From the NCBI RefSeq assembly GCF_030463565.1, contig NC_134649.1, forward strand, positions 506,001 to 570,000: a DNA stretch of 64,000 nucleotides. Direction: 5' to 3'. Each line of letters starts with the position of its first letter. Position 1 is the first letter of the stretch. Below are positions 1-12,450 of this stretch, in pieces. Position numbers and translations under genes: made by a program. This DNA is from Pelecanus crispus (Eukaryota; Chordata; Aves; Pelecaniformes; Pelecanidae). A model generated the notes under the pieces. The model was given only the letters and a program-made list of their open reading frames with translations. It was not told the origin of the DNA and searched no databases.

Positions 1-3000
1 GGCCAGCGGCCACTTTCCTGCCAGGGTCCGGCGGCCCACGGGCCGGCTCCTGCACGCCCACGCAGTAGCTGGCCATCAGCTTGCGGAAGCCCTCCTCCAG
101 CGACCAGCACTCGTAGGTACCCGCCCGCTCGGGGCTGCCCACCAGGATGAGGGCCCCGTCGGGCAGCACCAGGTAGGAGGCATTGACGGGCGCCCCGTCG
201 TGCAGCCAGCGCCGCGAGGCCAGGTTGGAGAGCAGCCGGCACGGCAGCGGCCGCACAGCGTTGGGCGGCAGCTGGATCCGCTGGCACGGGGCGCCCGAGG
301 CTGCGGGAAGACAACCCATGGGGACGTCAGCGAGGCCGTGGGGACCCCCACGGCGGGCGCGAGGGGGACGGGGGGTGCCGAGTGGGAGCCTGAGGGGTGT
401 GGGAGCCCCTGGGACACCCCGGGCCGGCAGTGGCCCCAGCCCCGGGGGCAGAGCCCACAGGAGCTCACCTGGGGGCAGGAGGACGCGGGGACGGGGCTGG
501 GATGCGTTGGCCAGCTGGCAGAGCCGCTCTGTGTCAGCGTCCTCGACGTCCTGCGCCCAGAGCCTGGGGACAGAGAGGGGTCAGGGCAGCGGGGTGCTGC
601 GGGGTGCTGCGGGGTGCAGGGGGATGGAAAGGGGATGCAGCACTTACTGGGGGTGTGCAGGGGGGTGCAGAGTGACCCTGCGGCAGGCGCCCCGGCTCCA
701 CGCGCAGAAGGGGTCCCGCGCCAGCACGCACTCGCCGCAGCTGCGGTACAGGCTGCAGTTGGCGAAGGGCACCTGAGCCACCGCCGTGTAGGTGGCTGCG
801 TAGACCAGGCCCTGCGGGAGGGGGCACAGCGGGGTCAGCAGGCAGCCCCAGCCCTGGAGCCGTGCGGCAGGGTCGGCTCCTGCGCACCCCTGCCCTCCCG
901 GGCTCCCTGGCCCCCAACCCAGGAGCAGGACCTGCCCCACACGGGCCGAGCCCGGAGCATCCCCTGCCTCCCCCCAGCCCCGCTGTGCCCGTGCCCGGCT
1001 CCTGCCTGGTCCTGGTCCAGCAGCAGCTGGAGAATGGGCTGGCCAGCGGGGAAGAGGCGGATCTCCTCGATGATGTGCACCCCGTGCTTCACGCGCACAG
1101 CCTTGTGCAACCGGCCGTCGTCTGCAAACACAAGGGCCGTGCTGAGAGGGGCTGGGGCACGCCATGCGCCGGCACCTGCCCCGTCGGCACCCTGGGGCTG
1201 CACCCACCTGTGCCCAGGAAGAGGACGTCGTAGGTGCTGTGGAGGCCCTGCGCACGGTGGACGCTGATCTGCTGGTAACGCAGGCGGCTCTGCAGCAGCA
1301 GCGGCTGGCTGCGCACGGGACTGTCCATCAGGAAGTGGTCCTTGATGAAGTTCAGTACCCGGTCTGGCATCTGGAGGGACGAGTTGATCTTCAGGTGCCG
1401 TGTGTGGCTGGTGATGCACTGGGGAGAGAGGAGAGGGCTTGGCCGGGGCACGGGGCAGCGGGCGGGTAAGTGGCCGTGCCGCGGTGGCCGCTGGGACCAG
1501 GCAGCGTGAGGGGCTGCTGCCCTGTGTCCTGCACCTGGGCAGGCACCGAGGAGGCACGTACCGTGCCCGGCCGGGGCTCCGGCACGGGGCCGGTGTCCGT
1601 GTACCACTGCTGCGTCTCGCGGTTCACCTCCTTGTAGAGCCCGCTGAAGGCTCGCTGCACGCTGCGCATGGGGAAGGCGCACACGGCCGAGCTGCCCAGG
1701 CCGCCCTTGTTCCTGGCAGGGGAGAGGCAAAGCCCGTGGCAGGATCAGGCAACCCAGCTCTGCCGAGCCCCCTGCACCGCCCCAGGAACCCCAGCGTGGC
1801 CGGAGCTGACCCGCGCCTCCCCATCCGCCCCGCCGTGCTGCGGGGAGTGCACCCGGGTCCCCTGCCAGCCCCTGCCCGCTGCTCACCACTGTGAGGTGAA
1901 GACCCCGTAGAAGAGCGTCTCCCTCCAGCGCAGTTCCCCCGGAGTGAGCACAAAGATGTCCTGCAGCACGTTGAAGGGGAAGCCATCCTCGGGGTGCGAG
2001 CAGAGCAGTTGCGCCTTCAGGAAGGTCGTCCACCGCCGCTGCAGCACGCGCTCCCCACCCTGGTCCCCCTGTGCGGCACAGTGGGTCAGGGCGCGATGCC
2101 ACGGCCGCCCAGCAGCGGGGAGCCCCACGGGGCTGGGCGAGGGGAGCAGGGGTCTGTCTGTCCATGCAGCAGTGCCGAGACCCCAGGGGAGCAGCCCCGG
2201 TGTCGGGGAGGCACAAGCAAAGCAGCATCTGAGGTCCCCAGGGGAAGGGAAACATGACCCAAGAGGAGGACGGGGCTTGTGTCCCCTCTGGCGAGGGAGC
2301 AGAGGGGATGGGGAAGGGTCACTGCCACCAGCGGGCCCCGTGGGAGCAGCGGGCTCGAGCTGCAGCCCTGGGCTGGGCGCTACGGAGCCATAACTGCCCC
2401 AGAGCGGGTGCTGGTCCCCTCCTGGGGTGTCCAGAAACCGGGGGACGGAGATGTCCAAGGTGGTCCCACATCCCACACCCACCCCAGCGGTGAGTGACAT
2501 CCTGGGCACGTCCCCCCATCCACACCCCTGCTGCCCTGCGCCCACCTTGCACACGCGTGCGATGCGGGAGACGATGGTGTTCTCGAAGTAGTCAAACTCC
2601 TTGCCGGTCTCGCTGAAGAAGAAGTAGACCTTGTCGTCGTCGCCCTCAGGGTTGCCGGCGGGCAGGCTCTCCCGCAGGTAGGCTGAGCCCACGAAGACCG
2701 GGTCTGGGGACACGGGCACCCTCAGCATCGCCCCACCGCTGTCGTGGGGGATGGAGACCCCAACCCACCCGCCGTGCCAGCCCCGGCTCTCACCCTGCAG
2801 CCAGTTGAGGGAGTTCTCTGTCTTGAGGGCGATGCGGCTCTCCTGGCTGCGGTAGATGGTCGGCTCGTTGCCCTGGAAGTTGCTGACAGTACCAGCGTAG
2901 AGCTCGCCGTCTGCCAAAGAGACGCTCCTGCTGCGACCCGGCATGTGCCATGTGGCACAGCCCCGCTCCCCTGCTGGGGTCCACGCTGGCCCGGCCCCGG

Positions 3001-6000
3001 TTCAGCCCAGCCGGGCACTGCAGAGAGGGCGAGGGTCCCGGGGCGGCGTGACTTACCGACCATGACGGCCGTGGACCGGTACTCGGGGTCGAAGGGGCAG
3101 CGTCCCTTCCCATCCTCCAGCAGCACCTTCCCCGACGTGTCCCGCTCCAGGCTGAAGTGCTGCACGTTCTGCAACGGGACCGGGCTGTGAGCCGGTGGCA
3201 CCGCCAGCGCCCGCCCCAGCACCCGGGACCCCACTGCAGGGCCCCGATGGTGGAGGGGGAGGCTGCACCCCCAGCGGGACCCTCGGCCCCCAGCCCCGCT
3301 CCCCGTGCTCACGATGTAGGCGCAGGCCGGGCTGAAAGCGCAGGTGCCGCAGGTGTAGAGGTGGGTGCTGTTCAGCTGCAGCAGCATCTTGATGTAGTTG
3401 TGACAGTCCCTCTGCAAGGGGCGAGAGGACCCGCCTCAGCCCTCCTGCCCACACGCACCCCGGCACAGGGCACTGTCCGCTCCGGCCGCAGCCCCCAGGC
3501 GCCCGCCGGCAGCGGGGCTCACCTGCGGGTCCTTGCCCTTGAACACGCACTGCCTCTTCTTCTCCTCATCTGCGCTCCACGGCAGCTGCAGAGAGGGGAC
3601 AGTCACTGTGAGCCCCCCGTCACCGGCCGGTCCCCCCACACCACCCTGCTCGGGCTGGCAGAGCTCACGCCCGGCATCGATGTCCTCCCCACCTCAATTG
3701 TGCTGGCAAGGCAGCCGCTGGCTGGGGCTCAGCACCCCGCTGCCTGGGACGGCCGGGGCGGTTGCCTCCACACTGTCAGACTGTCCCCGAATGTGCTGTG
3801 ACTTGCACAGACCCCAAACGCTGCCGGGGATGGGACCCCCTGCACCAGAGCTGGCTCAGTGCCCCCTTCCCTCCCCGAGGGCAGCCCAGCCCCAGCCCAG
3901 CCCCGGGGGCTCCACGGTCCCACGGGGGATTGGCCCCGTCTGCGGGCTCACCCTGCGAGCCGGTGCCCCGGGCTGGAAGTGGCTGGTGTTGATGGCGACG
4001 AGCAGCTCGCGTGCCCCCAGGTAGAGGGTGCCGCCGTCCGGGCTCAGCAGCAGGGCCGTGTAGTTGGACACACCGGGCGCCTCGAACCGCTGCACGACCC
4101 GCTCGGCTGAGTCTGGGGAGGGAGAGCGACGGGCATCAGCCTCACGCAGCCCGCGCGGGGCAGCACCCGACCCCCTGGGACCCCCACGCCACGGCTCGCT
4201 CCCGGCCCCCTCTGCTCAGCACAGCCGCCCCGGCCTCGCACCTCGGCCGCACCGCCCACGCGGAGCTGCCAGGGCTGGATCCGGCTCTTGCCATGCGGTC
4301 AGACGCATGCAGTGCTGCACCGCAGCGCACCGTGCACGGCTGCCACGGTGCCCGAGGGCAGCCTCCGCGCCGCTGCCAGCGCGAGCCACCGCCTTGTCCT
4401 GGCCCTGGGGACGGCCCTGGGGCACGCCGCAGCAGCCCTGCCCAGCGCCGGGCACCGCAGCCGGGTCCAAGCCCTGCGGCACGGGTGACCCGGCCCCACG
4501 TGGACCCTGAACTTGCGGCAGGGAGAGTGGGTTGCCAGGACTGGCTGCCCACCGCGGCCCACGGGGAAGCCCCAGAGGCTGCCTGTGCCGGACGCCGGGG
4601 CAGAGGCTGCCGGCTGAGTCACGGAGCACCCGTCCCGCGTGGGTGGCCTGGCCCCGGAAGCCCTTCCTCTCCTGCAGCCACTCTGAATCAGACGGGCCTG
4701 GCTGTGTCAGCGGGACACGTCGGGCTGACTCATGATGCCAACTCCCTCACCCCTGACCCCCTGTGCCCCAGGGACGCCTCGACCTTCCCCAACCCCCTGC
4801 CCTCTCCCAGATCCCTGCCAGGATGGCCCTGGGGCTCCCGCAAGCCCCCGCTCGGTGCAAGCCGCAGCGAGGGCTCGAGGTGCTGCGGGGCTGGCAGTGC
4901 TGCGGGGCCGGATGCTGCTCCTCTCCCCCACCCCTGTCACTCCACGAGTCCCGGCAGCCGCTGGACAGGGCGGCATCTCCCCCATCCCCGGGGGGCTCAG
5001 CGGGCTCCTGGCCCAGCGCCCGCCCCGGCTCCCCTGCGGCAGCGCAGAGGCAGGGACGCCGGCCCCTCCAGGGCATCCCCCCGCGGCGGGGGGTCCCACG
5101 CCCCAGCGCTGGGGTGATGCTGCCCGTGGCGAGCACAGCCCAGCGTAGGCAGCAGAGGGGCAGCAGGAGCCCGGGCGCCCCGCAGAGCCATCCCAGCCCG
5201 CGGAGCTGCGGGAGCCCGTGCCGGCTGCCAGGGGACCTGTTAGGACAAGACCTGCTTCTTCCAGACAAACCTGCTGGCGGCACATCCAGCGCTTCCAGGG
5301 GAGCAGCTCGCCAGCTCCTCCCTCCCACCGACCGCAAGCCCCACACGGCCGCACTCCCCAGGAGCCGCGTTGGGCCGCAACGCTCCTGCCGGCGGAGCGG
5401 CCGGCTCGTGCCCCCCACCCAGCTCCCCCGGCAGCGCCGGGGTCCAGGTCAGGACCCCTGGGTACTGCCCACGAGCTGCAGCCCCTGCAGCCAAAGCAGG
5501 CTCTGCAGGTGGGCAGAGCTCGGCCAGAACCGGTCTGTGCAGGCAGGGCCAGGCAGCGTGGCTCGACACGGCGTGGCACGGCGTGGCACGACGCTGAGCT
5601 GGGCTGTCCTGCTGGCTCCCGGGGCTCCCGTCCAGCTTGGTGGGTCCCAGATCTTCTGGTGCCACCACAACTGTGGCCGGTGGTCACGGGAGCACGTGGC
5701 GGGGCCACGTCCACGCCAAAGAACCGCAGCGCGCTGAGCCAGGCAGCGCTCCCAGCTGCTCGTGCCTCGCTGCCAGAGCCGGCCCGGCCCAAACCACTGC
5801 ACCCTCCCAGGCTGCCCAGCCAGCAGCCAGCATGGGACGGGATTCAGCCACCTTCTCCTGGCAGCAGGGCCAGCCCAGATACACGTGGGCGGCCCCCACC
5901 ATTCCACCACCCCAGCGCCGGACGATGGAGCTGCGCCCAGCAGCTGCCGGTGCGGAGACCGAGCTGCCCACGGAACGTGCCCAGCCGCTCACCCACCCCA

Positions 6001-7253
6001 TGCCAGCTGCTGGGGGGCTCCGCAGGGTGAGAGGGGTCTGCAGGCCAGGCCCCCTGCTTGCGAGGGGCTCTGCCTGGCCGAGCAGCCTCCTGGACGTCCT
6101 TCCCCAGGGCAGCCCCGAGCCCGGCCAGGGCCACGCTGCTGCTGTGGGCTGCGGCGGGGCCCGGAGCAGCCTGAGGCCGGGCGCAGCACAGCAAGGGGCT
6201 GTGCCGAGCCCCAGGGCCACAGCTGAGAGGAGAGGGGGCCTGCAGGCACTCAGCTGCCCAAATGAGGGTGAAACCGCAGGGCAGAGCGGGCAGGCAGAGC
6301 CCCCGTGGCCGGCTCGCCCCATCCCACGCTCACACAGGTCGTGGCTCCACCGCTGCCCTGCGCGTGGGGACACGAGAGCCCCGGGGGGCCCCAGACGCGC
6401 TCACGCCCTCAGCGCGGGTCCTGATGCAGGCAGGCGTGCCTCTGCTCCCCGAGTGCCCCGCGTAGAGCCCCGCCGCAGCCCCGGGGCTCTGCCCTGGCCA
6501 AGCAGCACAGCCCCAGCCCCTGCTGCTGCGCTCCGCTGCCCGGGGGGTCCTGCTGCCCCGTGTTCCCCCGTGTCCCCACTGCCCTGGGGGTCCTGCTGCC
6601 CCGTGTCCCCACTGCCCCGGGGACCCCCATGTTCCCCCTGCCCGGGGACCCCGCTGCCCCATGTCCCCCCATGTCCCCACTGCCCCGGGTGTCCCGCTGC
6701 CCTGTGTCCCTCCGTGTCCCCACTGCCCTGGGGGTCCTGCTGCCCCGGGGACCCCGCTGCCCCGGGGACCCCCATGTTCCCCCTGCCCGGGGACCCCGCT
6801 GCCCCATGTCCCCCCATGTCCCCACTGCCCCGGGGGTCCTGCTGCCCCGTGTCCCCACTGCCCCGGGGACCCCGCTGCCCCGCATCCCCCCATGTCCCCC
6901 TGCCCGGGGAGCCCCGCTGCCCCGTGTCCCCCCGTGTCCCGGGGGAGCGCGTCGCCCCAGCCGCAGCCCCACGGCGGGACACGAGCCCCGGCTTGCCGGG
7001 CCGGCTGGGAGGGTGTTGTGCAGCCTCAGCACCCCCGGCTGTCACAAGGCGTTTCCACGCGGGGCGGTCCCGCGGCGTGGGGAGCCCGGGGGAGGAAGAG
7101 GCGGGGGGGGGGGGGGCCGGGCGGGATGCTCAGCCGCCCCGGGGAGCGCGGGGGGCCCCGCCGGAGCCCCGCGGGGCAGGCACTCACCGTGGGCAGGCGG
7201 ACACTCACCGTAGGGCAGGCTGACCCGCGGGACGGGCTCCTGCGCCGCCGCCG

Positions 7254-7286
<33 letters not shown>

Positions 7287-7323
7287 CCGGCACCGAGCGC
7301 ACCAGCACCAGCAGCGCCGCCAT
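1..7323 (-). CDS. SEMA4B: Semaphorin-4B, N-terminal 681 residues (3' end off window)
   Basis: Class 4 transmembrane semaphorin, a cell-surface guidance and signalling ligand. Coding exons on the minus strand are 7209-7323, 3952-4112, 3523-3585, 3313-3411, 3057-3168, 2794-2910, 2546-2703, 1887-2068, 1562-1712, 1208-1418, 1006-1121, 648-811, 469-563 and <1-300; all join in phase. The start ATG (7323) has G at -3 and +4 and opens a poly-leucine signal peptide ending near AAAQ. The sema domain runs from about residue 48 to 495. The PSI domain follows, with NCSLYRSCGEC at 513-523 and FCAW at 530-533. The Ig-like domain has cysteines 602 and 646. The reading is still open at base 1, so the transmembrane helix and cytoplasmic tail are missing. 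All introns use GT-AG except the one after exon 11, whose donor is GC. The class is read from the domains and recalled family resemblance; choosing 4B over other class 4 members rests mainly on IDH2 and ZNF710 being next door. Confidence 0.92.
1000..1006 (-). other. SEMA4B: Non-canonical GC splice donor after SEMA4B exon 11
   Basis: The only in-phase end for the exon encoding the sema/PSI junction (DQDQ, then GLVYAA) is CAG followed by GCAGGA. A GC donor pairs with a normal AG acceptor at 812-813. Exon 1006-1121 is 116 nt and restores frame exactly with both neighbours; no GT near this point does so. Confidence 0.7.
4113..7208 (-). other. SEMA4B: SEMA4B first coding intron
   Basis: A 3.1-kb GC-rich intron between the signal-peptide exon and the first sema exon. 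The minus-strand donor CCTACG/GTGAGT at 7208-7209 and the acceptor CCCCAG at 4113 are both good matches. Many open frames cross it on both strands but none shows a recognisable domain; they reflect high GC. It holds the tandem repeat at about 6541-6945 and short GGCACGGCGT duplications near 5570-5590. Confidence 0.8.
6541..6945. repeat. GC-rich minisatellite in SEMA4B intron
   Basis: About 400 bp of imperfect units built from the blocks CCCCACTGCCC, GGGGGTCCTGCTGCCCC and GGGGACCCC, with unit lengths of roughly 30-35 bp. Long apparent frames on both strands here are products of the repeat. Confidence 0.85.
7256..7285 (-). repeat. CTG triplet tract coding the SEMA4B signal-peptide core
   Basis: About nine consecutive CAG triplets on the plus strand read as CTG (Leu) on the coding strand. 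They give a run of around ten leucines, which is the hydrophobic core of the signal peptide. Confidence 0.9.
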
Positions 7324-7329
7324 CCCGAG

Positions 7330-7680
7330 CCGGGCCGGGCCGGGCCGGGCCTCCGCCGCCTCCCGCGAAGCCGCCCGGGCGCTGCGGACCTGCGGGGAGA
7401 GAGGGGCTCAGCGGAGGGCCCGGCGCCGGCCCCCGGCCCCGCCCGCTCGGGCACCGGGACGGGGCGGGGCGCAGGAGCCCAGCCCAGCCCTACCGAGCCG
7501 ATCCGGGCCGTACCGAGCCGTGCCGGTGCCCCGGGCGGGGCGGGCGGCTCGGAAGAGGAGGCGGACGGTTCCCCGCCGGCACCGCCCCCCGCCCCGCCCC
7601 GCTCCCCGGGGCACCGCGGCCCCGTGGGGCACCCGGTGCTGCGAGCTTCCCCGCAGTGCCCCGCCCGGCCCCGGCAGCAG
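7330..7680 (-). promoter_or_regulatory. SEMA4B: Proximal CpG island at SEMA4B start (candidate promoter or leader exon)
   Basis: Dense CpG and Sp1-type boxes (GGGGCGGGG on the plus strand near 7462) lie immediately upstream of the SEMA4B ATG. Four GGGCC steps occur at about 7331-7350. On the minus strand a good 3' splice site (CTCTCCCCGCAG) ends at 7390. The start codon may therefore sit in a second exon, with a non-coding exon farther upstream; otherwise transcription starts here. Confidence 0.5.
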
Positions 7681-7807
7681 CCGCTGGTCACGGCCCGCAG
7701 GGGCCGGTGCTTTGTCCCACGCACGAACAGCAGCTGCGGGCCCCGCCACCCGGGGGTCTCCCCGCACCCACACCCTACAGCAGGGAGAACCGGCTGGCCT
7801 GGCACCC

Positions 7808-8036
7808 GAGGGACGTCTGTCCCGGGGATGTCTGTCCCGGGGACATCTGTCCCGGGGATGTCGTCTGTCCTGGGGGACGTCTGTCCCGGGGGACGTCTGT
7901 CCTGGGGAATGTCGTCTGTCCTGGGGGATGTCTGTCCTGGGGGATGTCTGTCCTGGCCATGTCTGTCCAGGGGACGTCTGTCCTGGGGGATGTCTGTCCC
8001 AGCCATGTCTGTCTGGGGGATGTCTGTCTGGGGGCC
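7808..8036. repeat. 16-bp minisatellite GTCTGTCCTGGGGGAT
   Basis: About 14 tandem copies of a 16-17 bp unit in which CCCGGGGA and CCTGGGGG alternate after GTCTGT. It lies upstream of the SEMA4B start codon. Confidence 0.9.
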
Positions 8037-8039
8037 AGC

Positions 8040-11000
8040 TCGGCCCCAAGGCTGGTGCCCGAGCCCATGGCCGTGTGGGAAGCGCTGCTGCTCCCACAAC
8101 CCTCAGCTCAAGCTTTGCTCCATCCCCGCTCCCTGCGGAGCCTTTCCCCGGCTGTCCGGCCACCCTGTGCGCAGCGGGCTGGGGTCTCCACTGGGGGCCG
8201 TGGCCCCTGCCCTGGCACAGCCCAGCGCTCCCTGCCCTCCCTCGGGGAACGATGGGCTCCCACCGGGCACAGCACAGCTGGCAGCGGGATGCCAGGGCCA
8301 GCCCACCCCATGGGGCAAAGCTCACCGGTACCGGTGTCCTCACAGGGCAGCACCCAGGGGCACAGGACACGGTCACTGCCCGCCCCAATGGCCTGTCCCC
8401 TGGGATTTGGGATGAGCGTGGCCCTGGCGGGGCCACAGCGTGGGCAGGGTGGTGGGCATGCCACCGAGCAGGCAGTGCTGTCCCACTACTCGGGCCCGTG
8501 GTGGGCTCTGCACCCTGGCCAGGGTGCGGGGCGAGCTTGCAGCCCCCCAGCAGAAGCACATGCGGACCCCAGAGAGCCGCCCGCTCGTCCAGCGGCTGCC
8601 ATGGCAACGCGTTATTAATGACAGCTGCTTATTTTGCCATGGCAACGGGGGGAAAGGGTCTCTCCGCACAGCAGGAAGCTCTCCTGGGGCTGGGGCCGCC
8701 CTGCCGCTGCCCTCCCCGTGCTGGGCAGAGATCCACACCACCCTGCTCCACCAACCCTGGCCACGGTGCCCCGGGCCATTGCCACCCCACTGGCGGGACC
8801 CCCTGCAAGCCCCCCGCCCGGGAGAAGTGCTCCCCACGCCCCCAGGACAGCGGCACCCACACTCCTGTGCTCTGCCCGCTCGGCACTGCTGGACGGTGCC
8901 CGCTCCCCGGGCCGTACCTGGCACCCAGGGGCAGGGGCTGCTGGTGGTGCCCCTGCCTCCCTCCTCGGCTCGGCTCCCTTCCTGCTCCCGCGGCGATTGC
9001 CGGCAGCCAACGTCCCTTCCTGGGCCGGGAACGGCTCCACCCCACCTGCCTTATCAGCACCCTTTGCCCGGGAAGTGCCACGGACGGGACACAGCTCCGC
9101 GTCGCGGAGCCAGGCACGACACCCTGCGTGGGGTGGGAGCAGAGACTCACCCCCGCAGCCACGGCCCCCTCACCCCACAGCACCTCGGGGGTCCCTGGGG
9201 GGTTTTGGGGACCCGGCCACGAGCTCGCGGCCGTGGGAGCGTTGTGCCAACACCCTGGTGTGATGGCATGCCGGCCATGGGAGCCTCCCGCGGGGATGCC
9301 AGCTGCTCGCGGGGCAGGCATGGAAGGGAGGGCAGGCTGCCCTGGCCCGGGCTGGGCAGCGGAGCAGGCAGCGGAGCCAGGCCAGAGCCTGCGCCTTTAA
9401 GCACAGGCCGCGAGGCGCTCCCCACCGCTGCTGGCAGCCAGGCCTGTTTACGACAAACTCCCATTTATCCACTCCGCCTGCCCACGCAGCCTGCCAGCGC
9501 GGGGCAGAGCCAGGGGCACCCTGCAGCACCCTGCCCTGCTTGCGCACCCGCGCAGGCGCAGCGCCCGGCCGGGCCGGTGTGTGCGTGCCCTGTGCAGCTC
9601 TGCAGGTACCTGCATGCACGAGCGCAGCATCCCCGCTGCTCTCCCAGCCCGCCCTCCGCCTGCAACAGCGGGGAACCCGCTTGGGGTGCCGGGCCTGGGC
9701 AGCACCAAAACCCGTGGCCTGGGGTCACCAGGCAGGCGGGGCGGTGGTTTCTGCACCGAATTCCCACGCCAGCGCCCTCCGCCCTGTTCCCGCGGGCGGT
9801 GGGTGCTTGGGAAGACGGCTGCGGAGCAGGGTGCTGCTGCCTGCGAGGAGCAGGGCTGGGGCTGCGTGCGCCCCACTGCTGCTGCTGCTGCCGCCTGCGT
9901 GCTCACGCCTTGCTTCTGCAGCCTGCCCCTGCACAGGCAGCAGCGCAGGCAGCAGTGCAGGCAGCAGTGCAGGCACGTCTCCTGCTCAGAGACCTGAATC
10001 CGGCTCACACACAGCCTACGCGCCCGGGCTCTTCCTCCCGACCCACATCTCCTGGGGCTCGCGCGCACGCCCCCGGCTCGGCTCTCTCCTGGAGGCTGCC
10101 AGACAACACCAGGCGGTCGCCCCCGAGCCCCCCTCCCGCCCGCGGCCTCCTCTGGGCCGCGCACACGCACAGAGCGCGAGCGCGCTTGCACGCACACCTG
10201 CAGCCGCGCAGGCTCCCGGGCCGTGCTGATTCACGCACAGATGCTCCCAGACCCAGCTGCTCAGCGCCAGCAGCTCAGCGAACGCCGCGCGTCCCGCTGG
10301 AGCCCGGCTGCCTCTGACGGCACAGCCGTGGTCGGTGTGGCAGGGAGGAGCGCGGCGTAGGCACGCTGGCTTTGCTTCGCTGCGCCCCAGCAGCCGGCGG
10401 CCCCAGGGGAGAGGCCCCGCTTGGGACGAGGGGAAGGAGCAGGGGCTGGGGCAGCCTCCAGCCCGCGGCACAGGAGGGCAAACACCGGTGCTGGCCCCGG
10501 TGCAGGGCCCGCGGGGCTCCCTGACGGGGCCCAGGGACCCCGGGGCATCGTACCCGTCCCATGGGCACCGGCCGTGCCACCCTGCCTGAGCCGAGGGCCT
10601 CCCACGGGGCCGCAGCTCTGCTCTCTGCCCCTCCAGCAGCCGCACAAAGCCTGGCTGCACCCGTGGCCCTGGACCCAGCCCGCCAGGCACCGCACAAAAC
10701 ACCCCTGTCCCATCGCTCCCCTGCCCCACGCTCCTGCGCGACGTCGGGCTCCGCTCCGAGGACTATGGGGTATCCCCACGATCCCACTCCCTCTCCCAGT
10801 GCCAGAGCCTGCCTGCACCCACACACGTGCTGCCTGCACCCACACACTGCCTGCCCGGGAGGCTGCAGGACACACGGGGCGCTGCCCTGGTCCCCCGTTG
10901 CGTGTTGGGCACCCCTGGCACTGGGCAAAACGGAGACAGCGAGCACCCCTTGGAGGGCAGGGATGCGGTGGACTCTGAGCTCAGGCACTTCTGCACCCCA

Positions 11001-11640
11001 GGGTGCAGGAGCTGGGGCATCCTGGCTCAGGGATGCGTGACCCCTTCCCAGCCATCCCCGGCCCCACAGAGCCCAAACCAGCGCCCATCTCCTCGGCCCC
11101 GCTCACCCTCAGCACAGTGGCACCTTCGCTGCGACGCTGCCTGGGAGGGCAGGGGGTGTCAGACCCCAAAAGCACCACAGCACCAGCTGCAGCAGACAGC
11201 GGGGACCAGCGGGGAGCCCCCACAGCCCGTCCGGCCCCAACTCGCCCTGCGTCCCCAAGCCCAAGGGCTGCTGTGGCGCCTACCACCATCACCAGGCACA
11301 GCGGCCGCACGCCTGGGACACGCACCACGTGTGCAGCCTGCAAGTGTCCAGGGCACATCCACACACATGGGACATGCCACGGACACGCATGCCCCATACC
11401 TGACACTGATTCTGCACGCCCCTCTCCGTACAAGCAACCCGTAAGACACATCCAGAGCACTGTGCACGCACTTCCGCACCCTCAGCCAAGCGCCGCGCTT
11501 AACGCACACCCAACACACATGTAAACACACGCAGGGAGGCTTACGGGCTGTACACACCCAGTACGGCAAACACACACCTGCAAACAGCCCCACGGGGTAA
11601 CAGCCCCACGCTGCGGGTGGGCTGCCATCCAGGCACCCCC
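8040..11640. other. Upstream/leader-intron sequence of SEMA4B, no gene seen
   Basis: GC-rich single-copy-looking DNA. Open frames on both strands show no recognised domain or homology. A short (GCAGGCAGCAGT)-type repeat occurs at about 9936-9973. If the distal exon at 12.2 kb is real, this is the leader intron of SEMA4B. Confidence 0.5.
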
Positions 11641-11649
11641 CCCCACCGA

Positions 11650-12165
11650 ATGCGCCTGCACCCCGCATGTGCACACACTCACACACATGCACACTCACAC
11701 ACACATGCACACTCACACACGCACCCCCAGGCCCTCTGGCACCCCCAGCCCCACGCTCCCCCGCACACACGTCCCTCGGGGAGCCCCGTGCATATGCACA
11801 CACAGTCCCCTGCACGGCCCCTGTGCACGCACACATGCTGCACACCCCTGTACAGCTCTGAGCACCCCTGCACACGTTGCACACCCCTGGACACCCCTGT
11901 GCACCCCTGCACACGCCTGCACACCCCTGTGCACCCCTGCACACCCCCGTGCACCCCTGCACATGCCTGCACACCCCTGCACACGTTGCACACCCCTGCA
12001 CATGTTGCACACCCCTGCGCACAGCCCTGGACACGCTGCACGGCTGCACAAGACCCCTCTCAGGAACCGCGCACACACACACACGCCCCCCGCGCACGCA
12101 GCCGCCCGTGCACACCCCCTTGCACACGCACACCCCCTTGCACACGCACACCCCCTCCCACACCC
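11650..12165. repeat. CA-rich minisatellite cluster
   Basis: Imperfect CACACTCACACA microsatellite (about 11665-11730), then an array of 10-12 bp units of the type ACACCCCTGTGC (about 11830-12020), then CACACCCCCTTG copies. Cysteine-rich or histidine-rich frames through it are repeat artefacts. Confidence 0.85.
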
Positions 12166-12201
12166 CCCCGGCCCGGCCCGGCGCGCCCGCCCGCTGCTCA
12201 C

Positions 12202-12450
12202 CGGCTCGGCGGCGGGTGCGGCGGGACCCGCCGGCAGCGGGGGCGGCTCCGGGGTCCCCGCCCGCGGCGGGGCGCGGGGCGGCTCCGGCTGCTCCGCCCG
12301 CCGCTCGCAACAAAGGGCCGCCCCGCCCGGCCCTGCCGCCCCGGCTCCGCCACCGCCGCCGGCACCGGTACCGGCACCGGCACCGCTCCGGGCGTCCCCC
12401 CCAGGGGGGCGGGGGGCGGGAGCGCGGGGGGGGGGGCAGCCCCAGTTCTG
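12202..12450 (-). promoter_or_regulatory. SEMA4B: Distal CpG island with candidate SEMA4B non-coding first exon
   Basis: A very CpG-rich block with a strong minus-strand 5' splice site (GAGCCG/GTGAGCAGC) at 12201-12202. A transcript starting in this island could splice to the acceptor at 7390 ahead of the SEMA4B ATG. Short GGCACC/GGTACC steps lie at 12355-12385. The exon start is not determined; the assignment is inferred from splice-site position and CpG density only. Confidence 0.4.

Noticed and set aside
5637-7223. 528-residue plus-strand frame antisense to SEMA4B intron
   Set aside because: Composition-driven frame through a GC minisatellite; no recognisable domain, and it lies opposite a supported intron.
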